Below, one piece after another: positions 22,788-32,837 of a stretch of DNA of 32,837 nt (the stretch's first letter is position 1; every line of letters starts with the position of its first letter). The notes beneath the pieces are model-generated. The model was not told the DNA's origin. It saw only the letters and a list, made by a program, of their open reading frames with translations, and searched no databases. The position numbers and the translations under genes are program-made. This DNA is from Treponema sp. (GTDB lineage Bacteria > Spirochaetota > Spirochaetia > Treponematales > Breznakiellaceae), in assembly GCA_031279555.1 (NCBI GenBank), contig JAITIK010000050.1, positions 1 through 32,837 of the forward strand, given 5' to 3'.

Positions 22788-23326
22788 TGGCTATTGTTGC
22801 GAAAAAAGAACAACCGGAGAAAATTGCGGCGATAAACGAACTGAAAGAAGCCTTCGGCAGTGCGCCCGACTTTATTTTCACTGACTACCGCGGACTTACT
22901 GTGGAGCAGATAACCAATCTTCGAAAGCGGCTTACAGGCAAGGAAGCGGCTTTCAAGGTCGTGAAGAACAATTTTGCCCGCATCGCGTTTGAGCGGCTCT
23001 CATTGCCCGACGTCTCGTCCTATCTGGCAGGACCTACAGCGGTTGCCATTGCGCCCAAGGATTCAAACGAGGTGGCGAAAGTCCTCCTTGACTTCACCAA
23101 AGAAGCGCCGCGCCTCAAGGTGAAGGGCGCTCTTATCGGCGCGTCGGTGTACACCGCTCAACAGGTGGACGCCTTTTCCAAACTGCCGGGCAAATTGCAA
23201 CTTGTCTCCATGCTTATGTCCTGCATGAACGGGCCCGTCCGCAATCTCGCGGCCGCCCTCAACGACGTCAATGCGCGTCTTGTGCGGACGATCAAAGCTG
23301 CCGGAGACAAGAAAGCGGAAGGTTAA
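22787..23326 (+). CDS. rplJ: 50S ribosomal protein L10
   Basis: The 179-residue protein begins right at the rplA stop (TAATG). It reads N-E-L-K-E-A-F...[18 protein letters not shown], then [12 protein letters not shown], then L-A-G-P-T-A-V-A-I, the L10 core. The C-terminal helix that carries L7/L12 dimers is present ([18 protein letters not shown]). L10 anchors the stalk and with L7/L12 often represses its own mRNA. Confidence 0.96.
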   Translation: MAIVAKKEQPEKIAAINELKEAFGSAPDFIFTDYRGLTVEQITNLRKRLTGKEAAFKVVKNNFARIAFERLSLPDVSSYLAGPTAVAIAPKDSNEVAKVLLDFTKEAPRLKVKGALIGASVYTAQQVDAFSKLPGKLQLVSMLMSCMNGPVRNLAAALNDVNARLVRTIKAAGDKKAEG

Positions 23327-23352
23327 ACCCGTTCGCAAACCGTCAGGCTTCG

Positions 23353-23382
23353 TTGCTGCCGTTCCTGTCGGTTCATTATAAG
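23353..23382 (+). promoter_or_regulatory. Possible promoter in front of rplL
   Basis: TTGCTG (23353-23358), an 18-nt spacer and TATAAG (23377-23382) lie 44 nt before the rplL start, in the 99-nt gap after rplJ. An extra promoter would help make the additional L7/L12 copies needed per ribosome. The match is modest. Confidence 0.35.
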
Positions 23383-23425
23383 TGTATCTGTATAGATAAC
23401 ATATTTTATTTTAGGAGAAGATAAT

Positions 23426-23818
23426 ATGGCAGAACTTACAGCAGATCAGATTTTGGACGCCATCGCGTCTATGACCGTTCTTGAAGTTTCGGAACTGGTT
23501 AAAAAAATGGAAGAGAAATTCGGCGTTTCCGCGGCGGCTCCCATAGCAGTCGCGGCGGTTGGCGCGGCTCCCGGCGCGGAGGCCGTAGCCGCGGAAGAAG
23601 AGAAGACTGAATTCAACGTCATTCTCAAGGCGTTTGACGACTCCAAGAAGATCGCGGTCATCAAGGAAGTCCGCAGTCTTACCGGTCTTGGTCTTAAAGA
23701 GGCCAAAGAACTGGTTGAGGGCGCTCCTAAGCCTCTGAAAGAAGGCGTTTCTAAAGAAGATGCCGCGAAGATCAAAGATGCCGTTACCGCCGCAGGCGGC
23801 ACCGTGGAGATTCAGTAA
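23426..23818 (+). CDS. rplL: 50S ribosomal protein L7/L12
   Basis: The 130-residue acidic protein has the N-terminal dimerisation helix pair ([20 protein letters not shown]), an Ala/Gly/Pro-rich hinge ([17 protein letters not shown]), and the factor-binding C-terminal domain (K-I-A-V-I-K-E-V-R...[14 protein letters not shown]). It recruits translational GTPases. AGGAG precedes the ATG by 8 nt. A folded RNA element starts 2 nt after its stop codon. Confidence 0.97.
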   Translation: MAELTADQILDAIASMTVLEVSELVKKMEEKFGVSAAAPIAVAAVGAAPGAEAVAAEEEKTEFNVILKAFDDSKKIAVIKEVRSLTGLGLKEAKELVEGAPKPLKEGVSKEDAAKIKDAVTAAGGTVEIQ

Positions 23819-23819
23819 G

Positions 23820-23915
23820 GAGCCGCGCAAAAATAAAATGCCTGCATTTTATTCTAATTGCTTACACAATAATGAAACAACATGATCAAAAGATCATGTT
23901 GTTTCTGCGCGGCTC
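23820..23915 (+). ncRNA. Predicted three-way-junction RNA element between rplL and rpoB
   Basis: Three perfect stems fit together. The outer stem GAGCCGCGCA (23820-23829) pairs with TGCGCGGCTC (23906-23915). Inside it lies AATAAAATG/CATTTTATT with a 4-nt loop (23832-23853), and AAACAACATGATC/GATCATGTTGTTT with an AAAA loop (23875-23904). It starts right after the rplL stop, where E. coli has an attenuator and an RNase III site that set the rplL:rpoB ratio. A weak -35 box, TTGACA (23924-23929), follows without a good -10 box. It probably attenuates or processes the transcript; the 350-nt gap to rpoB holds no other gene. Confidence 0.6.
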
Positions 23916-24169
23916 TTAAACGCTTGACACAAGCAACCGGATTGCGTTGCTGGACAAGGGCAGGGCGGTAAAAATAACCTGATTCTGTACGCATGGCGGA
24001 AGAGCCGCCTCGCTCCACGGCGGAGCGGCGGCGCTTCCATTGCAAATCGGGAAAGGATATTTTTGCCGCCTGTGTTCTATATGCGGCAGGTTCGCAGGGC
24101 TTTCCCGCAATTGTTTGGAAAAAAGATCTCTATTTAAGAATATATAACGTAATAATTCAGGAGGGTTTT

Positions 24170-27100
24170 GTGGTTACAAAAGACAAAGACAGACTGCTTA
24201 TTGGAAAAGATATTGAAAACGGCGTAGATCCAAAAGATGTGATGACCATGCCGGATTTAATCGACATTCAGCTTTGTTCTTATGAACGTTTTTTGCAAAG
24301 GGAAAAATTAAAAAACCATGAACCCCTTGAAAATCAGGGGCTTGAGGAAGTCTTTAGAATGACGTTTCCCATCGAAAGCCAGAATGGAGAAACTGTTTTA
24401 GAATATGAACATTATACCCTTGATGAAGACGAGGTTAAATTCACCGAGCAGGACTGTAGGCAGAAAGGCTTGACGTACGCTCTGCCCCTTAAAGCCCGTA
24501 TGATCCTTATTTTTCAGCAGACCGGTGAAATCCGGCAGAAAGACATCTATATGGGTGACATTCCCATTATGACCGAGCGAGGAACATTCATTATAAACGG
24601 GGCGGAACGAGTGGTTGTCAGTCAAATTCACCGTTCGCCGGGCGTCATTTTCAGCCATGAAAAAGGCGTTTTCTCTTCGCGCATCATTCCGTATCGCGGC
24701 TCGTGGCTGGAATTCGAGATCGATCAGAAAAAAGAATTGATTTACGCCAAGATCGACCGTAAAAAAAGAATTTTATGCACTATTTTTCTTCGCGCGCTTG
24801 GATTTCAAACGAGGGAAGAGATCATCAGGGCTTTTTATAAAACCGAGACCATAGAGATTAAAGATGACCGCGAGACGCGGGAAAAGATCAATGCGCGGGC
24901 GCTCGCCGCAGCCGTGTGGATCGATGCGGATGGCGAAGACGCGGTTGACGGGAAGAAGAAACTGTACCGTGCGGGCGAAAAGATGCATCCGCATAATGTT
25001 GACGAATTCCTCGCAAATGGCGTCGCTTCTATCGAAGTGATAGATTTTGACGCCGAAGGATCGCTCAGATCGCCCATGCTTCTCAACTGCTTTGAGCGGG
25101 AAGAGATTAAGTTTCTCACCTCGGACGGCCCGGGCATTGACGAGCCTTCCAAAGAAGACGCCATCAACGCGGTGTACTCGGTGATCATGCCCGGGGATTC
25201 CATCACTGTGGAAGCCGCCGAAAAAGACCTGATGAGCATGTTCTTTACCAGCCGCCGCTACAATCTAGGCAAAGTTGGACGGTACAAACTCAACAAAAAA
25301 TTCGATCTTGATACGCCGGACACAGAATTTACGTTGACCAAAGAGGATATCATCGCCACGGTGAAATTCCTTATCAAGGTGTACATCGGCGATGAAAATA
25401 TAGACGATATTGATCACATGGGCAACCGCCGCGTTCGCTCTGTGGGCGAACTCATGGCGAATGTGATGAAAACCGCGTTCAGCCGCATGGAGCGCATCGT
25501 AAAAGATCGCATGAGCCTTAAAGAGGTCGAAACCATCAAGCCGCAAGACCTCATCTCCATAAAACCGATTGTGGCCGCGATAAAAGAATTCTTCGGTTCA
25601 AGCCAGCTCTCTCAGTTCATGGATCAGGTGAATCCGCTTGCGGAATTGACCCACAAGCGCCGTCTCAATGCATTGGGTCCAGGAGGTCTGAGCCGCGACC
25701 GCGCCGGGTTCGAGGTGCGCGACGTGCATTACACGCACTACGGCAGAATGTGTCCCATTGAGACGCCCGAAGGTCCGAACATCGGTCTTATTGTGTCTTT
25801 GGCGAACTATACCCGCGTGAACGAGTACGGCTTTCTTGAGTCTCCGTACCGGAAGGTGGAACATGGCGTCGCCACAACCTCAGTGGAGTACCTTTCCGCT
25901 ATGGACGAGGACAAGTACTACATTGCCCAGGCGTCGGCGAAACTGAACGCGGACAATTCTTTTGCGGACGCTCAGGTTTCATGCCGCAGGCAGGGCGATT
26001 ACACAACGAGAAGCCCGCAAGAAATTCAATACATGGACGTGTCGCCCAAGCAGATCATCTCGGTGTCCGCATCGCTTATTCCCTTCCTTGAGCATGACGA
26101 CGCGAATCGCGCGCTCATGGGTTCCAACATGCAGCGTCAGGCGGTGCCGCTGGTGTTTCCGGAAGCGCCCATTGTGGGAACCGGTATGGAAGCCAAGTGC
26201 GCTTACGATTCAGGGGTGCTTATCAAGGCCCGGCGTTCCGGCAGGGCTATTCGGGTGACATCCGATGAGATTACGATCAGTCCAGATGACGACGGCGGAG
26301 ATGAAAAATTTGCGGAAACTACGGAGCAAGGGTTTGATGCGTACAAACTCATCAAGTACCAGCGGACGAATCAGGATACGTGCTACAACCAGCGTCCCAT
26401 CGTGAAAATTGGCGACCATGTGGAAAAAGGGCAGGTGATAGCCGACGGTCCCGCAACCCAGAAAGGGGAGCTTGCCTTGGGACGGAACGTATTGGTGGGA
26501 TTTATGCCGTGGAACGGGTACAATTACGAAGACTCGCTCCTCATTTCCCAGCGCGTGGTGAAGGAAGACATGTTCACCTCCATTCACATAAAGGAATTTA
26601 TGACTGAAATTCGGGAAACCAAACTGGGTCCTGAAAAAATCACCCGCGATATACCGAACACAAGCGAAAAGAGTCTGGACTGTCTTGACGCGGAAGGCAT
26701 CATCATAGTGGGCGCGAAGGTTCGGGCGGGCGATATTCTTGTGGGCAAGGTGACGCCCAAGAGCGAGACCGAGACAACGCCGGAATTCAAGCTCCTCAAC
26801 TCGATTTTCGGCGAAAAGGCCAAGGATGTACGGGACACCTCCCTGCGCGTACCCCATGGGATCGAAGGCACCATTATTGAAATACAGCGTCTCAAGCGCA
26901 CTACGGGCGACGATCTTAATCCGGGAGTCAACGAGGTGGTGAAGGTGCTGATCGCCGTGAAGCGTAAACTCCGCGAAGGCGACAAAATGGCGGGGCGCCA
27001 CGGCAACAAGGGCGTTGTGGCCCGAATCCTGCCGGAAGAGGACATGCCGTACATGGAAGACGGCACGCCGCTCGATCTATGCCTCACCCCGCTCGGCGTT

Positions 27101-27742
27101 CCGTCCCGCATGAATATTGGGCAGCTTTTGGAAACGGAGCTTGGCTGGGCTGGACTTGCCTTGAATGAGTGGTACTCCGCTCCGGTGTTCCAATCCCCGA
27201 CCGCTGAACAGATCTGCGAAAAGCTGAAAGACGCGGGCGTGTGCAACGTGGATGAAACCCTTCGCGCCAAGACATTTTTGCGCGATGGGCGTACGGGAGA
27301 GCCGTTTGTCCACCCGATTTTCTGCGGCGTGATCTACTTTCTCAAATTGCACCACCTTGTCGACGACAAGATGCACGCTCGCTCAACAGGGCCTTACTCG
27401 CTTGTCACCCAGCAACCGCTCGGCGGCAAGGCGCAGTTCGGCGGGCAGCGACTCGGCGAAATGGAAGTCTGGGCGTTGGAAGCCTATGGCGCGGCGAACA
27501 CTCTGCAAGAGCTGCTCACGATCAAGTCGGATGATATGACCGGACGTTCCAAAGTGTACGAAGCCATCGTCAAAGGAGAGCCTTCCACCACCGCCGGCGT
27601 TCCTGAATCGTTTAACGTGCTGGTGCAGGAGCTTCGCGGACTTGCCATGGATTTGACTATTTATGACGATAAGGAGAAACAGATCCCGCTCACCGAGAAG
27701 GATGAAGACATGATCAACAAGAGTGGAGTAAAAAATGGGTGA
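24170..27742 (+). CDS. rpoB: DNA-directed RNA polymerase subunit beta
   Basis: The start is GTG 24170 with CAGGAGGG just upstream; the frame is open further upstream but has no start signal there. The 1190-residue protein has the full beta layout: the N-terminal lobe ([10 protein letters not shown]), the Rif region [46 protein letters not shown], the E-D-S-L-L-I-S block, [13 protein letters not shown], and the C-terminal clamp contact [20 protein letters not shown]. Residue 500, at the E. coli Ser531 position, is Asn (codon 25667-25669), the change tied to natural rifampicin resistance in spirochaetes. rpoC follows after 114 nt. Confidence 0.97.
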   Translation: MVTKDKDRLLIGKDIENGVDPKDVMTMPDLIDIQLCSYERFLQREKLKNHEPLENQGLEEVFRMTFPIESQNGETVLEYEHYTLDEDEVKFTEQDCRQKGLTYALPLKARMILIFQQTGEIRQKDIYMGDIPIMTERGTFIINGAERVVVSQIHRSPGVIFSHEKGVFSSRIIPYRGSWLEFEIDQKKELIYAKIDRKKRILCTIFLRALGFQTREEIIRAFYKTETIEIKDDRETREKINARALAAAVWIDADGEDAVDGKKKLYRAGEKMHPHNVDEFLANGVASIEVIDFDAEGSLRSPMLLNCFEREEIKFLTSDGPGIDEPSKEDAINAVYSVIMPGDSITVEAAEKDLMSMFFTSRRYNLGKVGRYKLNKKFDLDTPDTEFTLTKEDIIATVKFLIKVYIGDENIDDIDHMGNRRVRSVGELMANVMKTAFSRMERIVKDRMSLKEVETIKPQDLISIKPIVAAIKEFFGSSQLSQFMDQVNPLAELTHKRRLNALGPGGLSRDRAGFEVRDVHYTHYGRMCPIETPEGPNIGLIVSLANYTRVNEYGFLESPYRKVEHGVATTSVEYLSAMDEDKYYIAQASAKLNADNSFADAQVSCRRQGDYTTRSPQEIQYMDVSPKQIISVSASLIPFLEHDDANRALMGSNMQRQAVPLVFPEAPIVGTGMEAKCAYDSGVLIKARRSGRAIRVTSDEITISPDDDGGDEKFAETTEQGFDAYKLIKYQRTNQDTCYNQRPIVKIGDHVEKGQVIADGPATQKGELALGRNVLVGFMPWNGYNYEDSLLISQRVVKEDMFTSIHIKEFMTEIRETKLGPEKITRDIPNTSEKSLDCLDAEGIIIVGAKVRAGDILVGKVTPKSETETTPEFKLLNSIFGEKAKDVRDTSLRVPHGIEGTIIEIQRLKRTTGDDLNPGVNEVVKVLIAVKRKLREGDKMAGRHGNKGVVARILPEEDMPYMEDGTPLDLCLTPLGVPSRMNIGQLLETELGWAGLALNEWYSAPVFQSPTAEQICEKLKDAGVCNVDETLRAKTFLRDGRTGEPFVHPIFCGVIYFLKLHHLVDDKMHARSTGPYSLVTQQPLGGKAQFGGQRLGEMEVWALEAYGAANTLQELLTIKSDDMTGRSKVYEAIVKGEPSTTAGVPESFNVLVQELRGLAMDLTIYDDKEKQIPLTEKDEDMINKSGVKNG

Positions 27743-27764
27743 TTCAAGTTACGCGCCGGCGTAA

Positions 27765-27780
27765 ACGGGTAAAAACCCGT
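27765..27780 (+). promoter_or_regulatory. Hairpin between rpoB and rpoC
   Basis: ACGGGT (27765-27770), loop AAAA and ACCCGT (27775-27780) form a tight stem 22 nt after the rpoB stop. It lacks a T run and probably acts in mRNA stability or in separating the two translation units. The same 114-nt gap carries the AAGGAG site of rpoC at 27844-27849. Confidence 0.45.
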
Positions 27781-27856
27781 GCGCGGCCCGCAGCCGCCCA
27801 GTTGAAATGAAGCGCCTATTGAAGCGATTATAGAATGTGAAAGAAGGAGACGTGCC

Positions 27857-30800
27857 GTGAGAGACATACAGGACTTTAATTCAATCAAGATTCAACTTGC
27901 ATCGCCTGACATGATTAGGGAGTGGTCGTACGGGGAAGTGAAGAAACCCGAAACCATAAATTACCGGACGTTGAGGCCCGAAAAGGACGGACTCTTCTGT
28001 GAACGTATTTTCGGCACCACCAAAGAATGGGAGTGTTACTGTGGAAAGTTTAAATCGATTCGCTACAAAGGCGTGATCTGCGACCGGTGCGGCGTTGAGG
28101 TGACGCACTTCAAGGTGCGGCGCGAACGCATGGGGCATATTGAGCTTGCGGCTCCAGTGTCCCACATCTGGTATTACCGTTCCGTACCGTCCCGCATGGG
28201 GCTTCTCCTTGACATGCCGATGGCGGCGCTCCGTTCCGTGCTGTACTACGAGAAGTACATGGTGATAGATCCGGGCGACACCGAACTCAAAAAGATGCAG
28301 ACGCTGGCGGAAGATGAGTACGCCGAGGCGCAGGAACGCTACGGCGGCGGATTTACCGCTGGCATGGGCGCTGACGCCATCCGGACGCTGCTTGAAAATC
28401 TTGATTTGGACGCCATGGCCGCTGAACTCCGCGCAAAGATGATCGAGAAAGGAGCCAAATCAGACAAGCGGCTTTTGAAACGTATCGAAATAGTTGAGAA
28501 TTTCCGCAATTCAAACAACAAGCCTGAATGGATGATCCTTGATGTGATACCGGTTATTCCGCCGGAGCTTCGTCCCATGGTGCAACTTGACGGAGGACGG
28601 TTCGCAACCTCGGATTTGAACGATCTGTACCGCCGTGTCATCAACCGCAACAACCGGCTTCGCAGGCTCATGGCGTTGAATGCGCCTGACATCATCATCC
28701 GCAACGAGAAACGTATGCTCCAGGAGGCGGTTGACGCGCTGTTCGACAATTCCAAGAAGAAGCGGGTGGTAAAAGGCGCATCCAACAGGCCCCTTAAATC
28801 CATTTCCGACATGCTCAAGGGCAAACAGGGGCGATTCCGCCAGAACCTGCTTGGAAAGCGCGTGGACTATTCCGGGCGTTCGGTCATCACGGTTGGCCCC
28901 GATCTTAAAATGTGGCAGTGCGGGCTTCCCACGAAGATGGCGCTTGAGCTTTTCAAGCCGTTTATTATGAAACGCCTCAAGGACAAAGGCGTTGTGTACA
29001 ATATTAATAAAGCGAAGCTGCTGGTTGAGCAAGAGACGCCTGAAGTGTTCGCAATCCTTGATGATGTGGTGAAGGAGCATCCCGTGCTATTGAACCGCGC
29101 TCCTACGTTGCACCGGCTTGGCATTCAGGCTTTTGAGCCGGTGCTGGTTGAAGGCAAGGCGATCAGGCTTAACCCGCTGGTGTGCCACGCCTTTAACGCG
29201 GACTTTGACGGGGATCAGATGGCCGTTCACGTGCCGCTTACCCAAGCCGCCCAGATGGAGTGTTGGACATTGATGCTTTCCGTACGAAATCTGCTCGATC
29301 CGGCGAACGGCAAGACCATCGTGTATCCGTCCCAAGACATGGTGCTTGGCTGTAATTTCCTCACCTGCGTCAAGCCGAATTCCAAGGGGCAAGGGCGCCG
29401 GTATCTGGATCTAGACGAGGCGCTCATGGCGATTGACAGAGGCGCTCTTGAGTGGGAAGCCCTAATCAAAGTGAAGCCGCCCAAGTTGCCCGTGTGGAAA
29501 AAAGTGGGCGTAGAAACGGACGTGGGCGAGGATGGGCTTATTGAGACGACCGCCGGAAGGCTGGCGTTCAATGAAGCCATGCCGGAAGAGATTCCCTTCG
29601 TCAACTTTGAGTTGAAAGACAAAGAGTTGCGCGCCCTTATTGAGCAGGTGTTTGCCCATCAAGGCTCGTGGATCACCGTGAAGATGGTTGACGCGATCAA
29701 AGCGACCGGCTACAAATACGCCACCATTTTCGGCGCGACCATTGGCATTGATGATATTGTAGTGCCGAAAGAAAAAACGGAAATGCTTGACAAGGCGAAC
29801 AGAGAAGTCGATGCAGTGCAGAGGCAGTACCAGCAGGGACACATCACCGCGCAGGAACGCTATGACCGCGTTGTTGATATCTGGAACAAGTGCAACGACG
29901 ATCTCACCAGCATCACGATGAAAACGCTGGAAGCCGATAAAGACGGCTTTAACTCGATTCACATGATGGCGAATTCTGGCGCCCGTGGAAGCCGCACTCA
30001 GATCCGTCAGTTGGCGGGTATGCGCGGTCTCATGGCGAAGCCTTCCGGTGACATCATTGAGTTGCCTATACGGTCGAACTTCAAAGAGGGCTTGTCGGTC
30101 ATCGAATTCTTCATCTCAACCAACGGCGCGCGCAAGGGGCTTGCCGACACCGCGCTTAAAACCTCGCAGGCAGGCTACCTGACGCGGCGGCTTGTTGACA
30201 TTGCGCAGGACGTGGTTGTGAACGAAGACGACTGCGGCACCATCAATGGCATCGCGTATTCGGCCATCAAGGATGGCGAGGAAATTGTGGAGCCGTTGAG
30301 CGACCGCATTGTGGGGCGCTACACGCTTGAACGGGTCAGGAACCCCATCACCGGCGAGATTATCATTGACATAAATGAGGAAATCACCGAAGAAATCGCC
30401 AAACGGATCGATGATGCGGGCGTTGACGCCGTTGCCATCCGCACGGTGCTTACCTGCGAGGCGAAACACGGCGTATGCCGCAAGTGCTATGGGCGCAACC
30501 TCGCCACGAACCGCCCGGTTGACATCGGCGATGCGGTCGGCACCATTGCGGCTCAATCCATCGGACAGCCCGGCACCCAGCTTACCATGCGTACGTTCCA
30601 TATTGGCGGCGCGGCGAGCAAGATCAGCGAAGAGAACCGCATTTTCCTGAAATATCCGGTGTTTGTCAAAGAGGTGGCTGGCACCCATGTGGAACTGCCG
30701 GACGGCAAGTGGCTCTTTACCCGCAAAGGGCAGACCATCGTCAACAAGGTGATGGCCAAATTCAATCTCGAAGACGGCGATACGCTCCTTGTGGATGAAG

Positions 30801-32227
30801 GGCAGCGCGTGTACTTCGGTACGGCGCTCATAAAAAGAGACGGAAAAGAAATCACCGCGCCGGAAAACGCCTTTGTCATGCGTAGTGGCGGCGCTCTTTA
30901 CCTTATCGGACAGGATCAGAAGATCGAAATCCGCAACGGTTCCGAATTCCTCGTGAAAAAAGGCGATGTCGTCGCCGCTGAAACGACGCTGGCAATGTTC
31001 GATCCCTTTTCTGATCCCATCATCGCCGAAGCGTCCGGCATTGTAAAGTACGAAGACATTGTGGCCGGTTCAACGCTGAAAGAAGAGATTGACGAGGAAA
31101 CCGGCAATATTGAAAAACGCATCACCGATATTCAGCTTGAAACCAAACAACCCCGCATTCTCCTCATTGATGATGAAGGCAATGAAATCGCCTCCTACTT
31201 CCTCCCCGGAGGCGCGTATATCCTGATTGACGAGGGCGAGCGGATAAACGCGGGCAGAACCATAGCCAAGACCCTGAAAGAGTCCGCCAAGGCGAGCGAC
31301 ATCACGAGCGGTCTTCCCCGGGTCAGCGAACTTTTTGAGGCGCGCAAGCCCAAAAGCCCGTCGGTGTTGGCGCAGGTTTCAGGCGTGGTGCATTTTGAAG
31401 GCGCGGTCAAGGGCAAACGCCTTGTCGTCATACAGGACGGCTTTGGCAAGGAATTCAAGCACATGATCCCTATGAACAAGCGTCTGCTCGTACGGGATGG
31501 CGACAGCGTGGATGCGGGCGAACCGCTTTGCGTCGGCGCCGCCAATCCGCATGAAATTCTGCACATCATGGGCGAGAGTTATTTGCACCGGTACCTTATG
31601 GATGAGATTCAGCAGGTCTACCGGCTCCAGGGCGTGTCCATCAATGACAAGCATATCGGCGTCATCATCAGGCAGATGATGCGCAAGGTTGAGATCATGG
31701 CGGTGGGCGACACCAAGTTCATCTACGGGCAATTGGTGGACAAGCGGCGGTTCCATGCGGAAAATGAGCGTGTACTCGCGGAGGGAGGGCAACCGGCGAT
31801 TGCCCGTCCGGTCTTTCAGGGCATTACCCGGGCATCGCTCAACATTGACTCGTTTCTTTCAGCCGCCAGCTTTCAGGAAACCACAAAAGTGCTTACTAAC
31901 GCGGCAATCGCGGGCGCTACGGACGCCCTGCGCGGCTTGAAGGAAAATATCATCATCGGCCACCCGATTCCCGCAGGCACGGGCATGAAGCTCTACCGCG
32001 ACGTGAAACTTTTTGGCGGCGAAAACCAGGACCTTGACAAAGAAATGGAAGAGATTCTCGAACGCCGCAAGCTCGAAAAAGCCCAGGAATCGCCGGAAGA
32101 ATACGATGATTACAATCTGGACGATGACGACTACTATGATGACGAACTGTCGAGTGATTTTGAAGAGATGGATATGGATGCCGATGCCAGCGGCTTTGGG
32201 GACGATCTTGACGATGACGATGATTGA
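27857..32227 (+). CDS. rpoC: DNA-directed RNA polymerase subunit beta'
   Basis: The start is GTG 27857, 7 nt after AAGGAG. The 1456-residue protein has the N-terminal zinc-binding Cys cluster (E-C-Y-C-G-K-F...I-C-D-R-C-G-V-E-V), the lid/rudder region, [14 protein letters not shown], and the catalytic N-A-D-F-D-G-D-Q at residues 447-454 with the three Mg-binding Asp. It also has the trigger-loop and bridge-helix segment ([12 protein letters not shown], then [13 protein letters not shown]) and the second zinc site [14 protein letters not shown]. The last 46 residues are unusual: 25 of them are Asp or Glu, ending in a run of five Asp. It forms the active centre with RpoB. Confidence 0.97.
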   Translation: MRDIQDFNSIKIQLASPDMIREWSYGEVKKPETINYRTLRPEKDGLFCERIFGTTKEWECYCGKFKSIRYKGVICDRCGVEVTHFKVRRERMGHIELAAPVSHIWYYRSVPSRMGLLLDMPMAALRSVLYYEKYMVIDPGDTELKKMQTLAEDEYAEAQERYGGGFTAGMGADAIRTLLENLDLDAMAAELRAKMIEKGAKSDKRLLKRIEIVENFRNSNNKPEWMILDVIPVIPPELRPMVQLDGGRFATSDLNDLYRRVINRNNRLRRLMALNAPDIIIRNEKRMLQEAVDALFDNSKKKRVVKGASNRPLKSISDMLKGKQGRFRQNLLGKRVDYSGRSVITVGPDLKMWQCGLPTKMALELFKPFIMKRLKDKGVVYNINKAKLLVEQETPEVFAILDDVVKEHPVLLNRAPTLHRLGIQAFEPVLVEGKAIRLNPLVCHAFNADFDGDQMAVHVPLTQAAQMECWTLMLSVRNLLDPANGKTIVYPSQDMVLGCNFLTCVKPNSKGQGRRYLDLDEALMAIDRGALEWEALIKVKPPKLPVWKKVGVETDVGEDGLIETTAGRLAFNEAMPEEIPFVNFELKDKELRALIEQVFAHQGSWITVKMVDAIKATGYKYATIFGATIGIDDIVVPKEKTEMLDKANREVDAVQRQYQQGHITAQERYDRVVDIWNKCNDDLTSITMKTLEADKDGFNSIHMMANSGARGSRTQIRQLAGMRGLMAKPSGDIIELPIRSNFKEGLSVIEFFISTNGARKGLADTALKTSQAGYLTRRLVDIAQDVVVNEDDCGTINGIAYSAIKDGEEIVEPLSDRIVGRYTLERVRNPITGEIIIDINEEITEEIAKRIDDAGVDAVAIRTVLTCEAKHGVCRKCYGRNLATNRPVDIGDAVGTIAAQSIGQPGTQLTMRTFHIGGAASKISEENRIFLKYPVFVKEVAGTHVELPDGKWLFTRKGQTIVNKVMAKFNLEDGDTLLVDEGQRVYFGTALIKRDGKEITAPENAFVMRSGGALYLIGQDQKIEIRNGSEFLVKKGDVVAAETTLAMFDPFSDPIIAEASGIVKYEDIVAGSTLKEEIDEETGNIEKRITDIQLETKQPRILLIDDEGNEIASYFLPGGAYILIDEGERINAGRTIAKTLKESAKASDITSGLPRVSELFEARKPKSPSVLAQVSGVVHFEGAVKGKRLVVIQDGFGKEFKHMIPMNKRLLVRDGDSVDAGEPLCVGAANPHEILHIMGESYLHRYLMDEIQQVYRLQGVSINDKHIGVIIRQMMRKVEIMAVGDTKFIYGQLVDKRRFHAENERVLAEGGQPAIARPVFQGITRASLNIDSFLSAASFQETTKVLTNAAIAGATDALRGLKENIIIGHPIPAGTGMKLYRDVKLFGGENQDLDKEMEEILERRKLEKAQESPEEYDDYNLDDDDYYDDELSSDFEEMDMDADASGFGDDLDDDDD

Positions 32228-32262
32228 TGGGCGGGGACATTTGCCGGCTGCGCCCGTAACCC

Positions 32263-32314
32263 CGCGTTAGCCCGCCTTTAGGCGCCTAACGCGAGGGAAT
32301 TGCTTTTCGCAATT
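32263..32314 (+). terminator. Hairpin pair downstream of rpoC, possible terminator
   Basis: CGCGTTAG (32263-32270) pairs with CTAACGCG (32286-32293), and the inner bases can pair further (GCC with GGC). A second stem, AATTGC/GCAATT with a TTTTC loop (32298-32314), follows at once. The first stem is strong, but no T run follows, so termination could be Rho-dependent. It overlaps the end of the small minus-strand frame described next. Confidence 0.45.
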
Positions 32315-32488
32315 ATACCGCTCCATATACTCAAGCGGATTGTCCGTTAAAGCGGACGCAATCTTCGCGGAAAATGAATGGCGTCGAACGCTTTTAGGCT
32401 TTGATTGGTGGAAGCGGTTTCTTGACGCTCGCGGCTCCAGTATAGGGGTCTCCAGCGGTTTGTCGCGTTTCACGTGTAAAATCTCCAA
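32267..32488 (-). CDS. Small hypothetical protein
   Basis: A 73-codon frame starts at TTG 32488, with AAAGGAG 5 nt before it (an alternative GTG lies 5 codons in). It reads V-K-R-D-K-P-L-E-T-P-I-L-E-P-R-A-S-R-N-R-F-H and ends with a segment that looks like real coding sequence, A-L-T-D-N-P-L-E-Y-M-E-R-Y-N-C-E-K-Q-F. I do not recognise the family. The good ribosome-binding site supports it; the GC-rich setting and the overlap with the rpoC hairpin argue against. It may be a remnant of a longer protein. No gene is seen between 32489 and 32700. Confidence 0.4.
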   Translation of the reverse strand: MEILHVKRDKPLETPILEPRASRNRFHQSKPKSVRRHSFSAKIASALTDNPLEYMERYNCEKQFPRVRRLKAG

Positions 32489-32714
32489 AAATCTCCTTTA
32501 AGGCCATTTTTTACCGCGCGAACCGCCTTCGAGCCAAATGTCGAAAGGTTCGCGGAAGCCCAATAATCGTGGTTTTCCCGGCGTGAAACGGCGCGGAAAC
32601 CCGCAAATGCGGCGGGTTGCGGGAACCCCCGGTTTCCCGCAGCTCAAGGGGGTGGAAAGGCGCGGGGCTTTTGAAGCTCCCACGACAAACGGTCTATAAA
32701 ACCCATGAAATCTA

Positions 32715-32743
32715 TTGCCAAGCCTGTCTTTTTGTGGTATATA
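32715..32743 (+). promoter_or_regulatory. Promoter of the second Rpn-family gene
   Basis: TTGCCA (32715-32720), a 17-nt spacer containing a T run, and TATATA (32738-32743) lie 22 nt before the GTG start. The whole stretch from TTGCCAAGC onward matches the promoter of the gene starting at 15011, differing mostly in the T run and in the last bases before the start codon. Confidence 0.7.
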
Positions 32744-32765
32744 TTGTTGTATATGGGGGGTCGAT

Positions 32766-32837
32766 GTGGCTGACAACAAGGGGCGGGAGACGCTTCAATT
32801 GTTTGACTTGATGTTCAAATTGATTTTGAAAGAGGCG
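32766..32837 (+). CDS. Rpn/PD-(D/E)XK nuclease-family protein, N-terminal end (runs off the window)
   Basis: The first 24 codons are visible: GTG start after a GGGGGG site, then A-D-N-K-G-R-E-T-L-Q-L-F-D-L-M-F-K-L-I-L-K-E-A. These are nearly the same as residues 1-24 of the gene starting at 15011 (differences at positions 5 and 6). It is therefore a paralogue in the opposite orientation, 17.7 kb away. The length, catalytic residues and intactness of the rest cannot be seen. Confidence 0.75.
   Translation, partial: MADNKGRETLQLFDLMFKLILKEA

Noticed and set aside
23993-24169. Upstream extension of rpoB
   Set aside because: The frame is open but the translation has no RpoB similarity; GTG 24170 follows CAGGAGGG.
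1-32837. CRISPR array or rRNA genes
   Set aside because: No regularly spaced direct repeats of CRISPR length and no rRNA-like sequence were seen on either strand.

Overview
The window looks like a chromosomal segment of a host-associated Treponema outside the T. pallidum group (the termite-gut treponemes are the closest match I recall). Reasons: an archaeal/eukaryal-type PheRS alpha subunit, an Asn at the rifampicin-critical Ser position of RpoB, lipoprotein and nuclease families I know mainly from treponemes, and a moderately GC-rich background broken by AT-rich acquired DNA. The species call is inference.

Layout. 1-2130 is a graveyard of mobile DNA: the C-terminus of a hypothetical protein, an integron attC-like element, an AT-rich decayed toxin-antitoxin pair with its promoter and operator still present, a second half attC-like element, and a broken IS1182-family transposase. 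2133-4568 holds an XRE-cupin regulator followed by an AMP-forming acyl-CoA synthetase. 4918-6183 is the 5' part of a Tn5-like (IS4 family) transposase joined almost exactly at the start of a second copy of the hypothetical family seen at position 3. 6500-7778 (minus) is a lipoprotein gene whose frame is broken by a 16-G tract just after the lipobox, a likely phase-variation switch.

8401-12356 is a three-gene plus-strand unit (polyprenyl-phosphate sugar transferase, secreted treponemal protein, nucleoside kinase) with a promoter so close to the first ATG that the mRNA should be leaderless. A tRNA-His follows. A minus-strand block then reads pheS, marC, aroA, an Rpn/PD-(D/E)XK nuclease and a CapA-type lipoprotein; the last gene ends inside the tRNA-His.

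20061-32227 is the conserved information-processing cluster: tRNA-Thr, rpmG, tRNA-Trp, secE, nusG, rplK, rplA, rplJ, rplL, rpoB, rpoC. It supplies translocation (SecE), transcription elongation (NusG), the L11/L1 and L10-L7/L12 stalk parts of the 50S subunit, and the two large RNA polymerase subunits. A predicted three-way-junction RNA sits between rplL and rpoB. After rpoC comes a hairpin region, a possible small minus-strand gene, and the start of a second Rpn-type nuclease whose promoter and first codons match the copy at 15011.

The best candidates for something new are the attC-like/TA cassette remnant, the poly-G-switched lipoprotein, the rplL-rpoB three-way junction, the leaderless sugar-transferase operon and the duplicated nuclease promoters.
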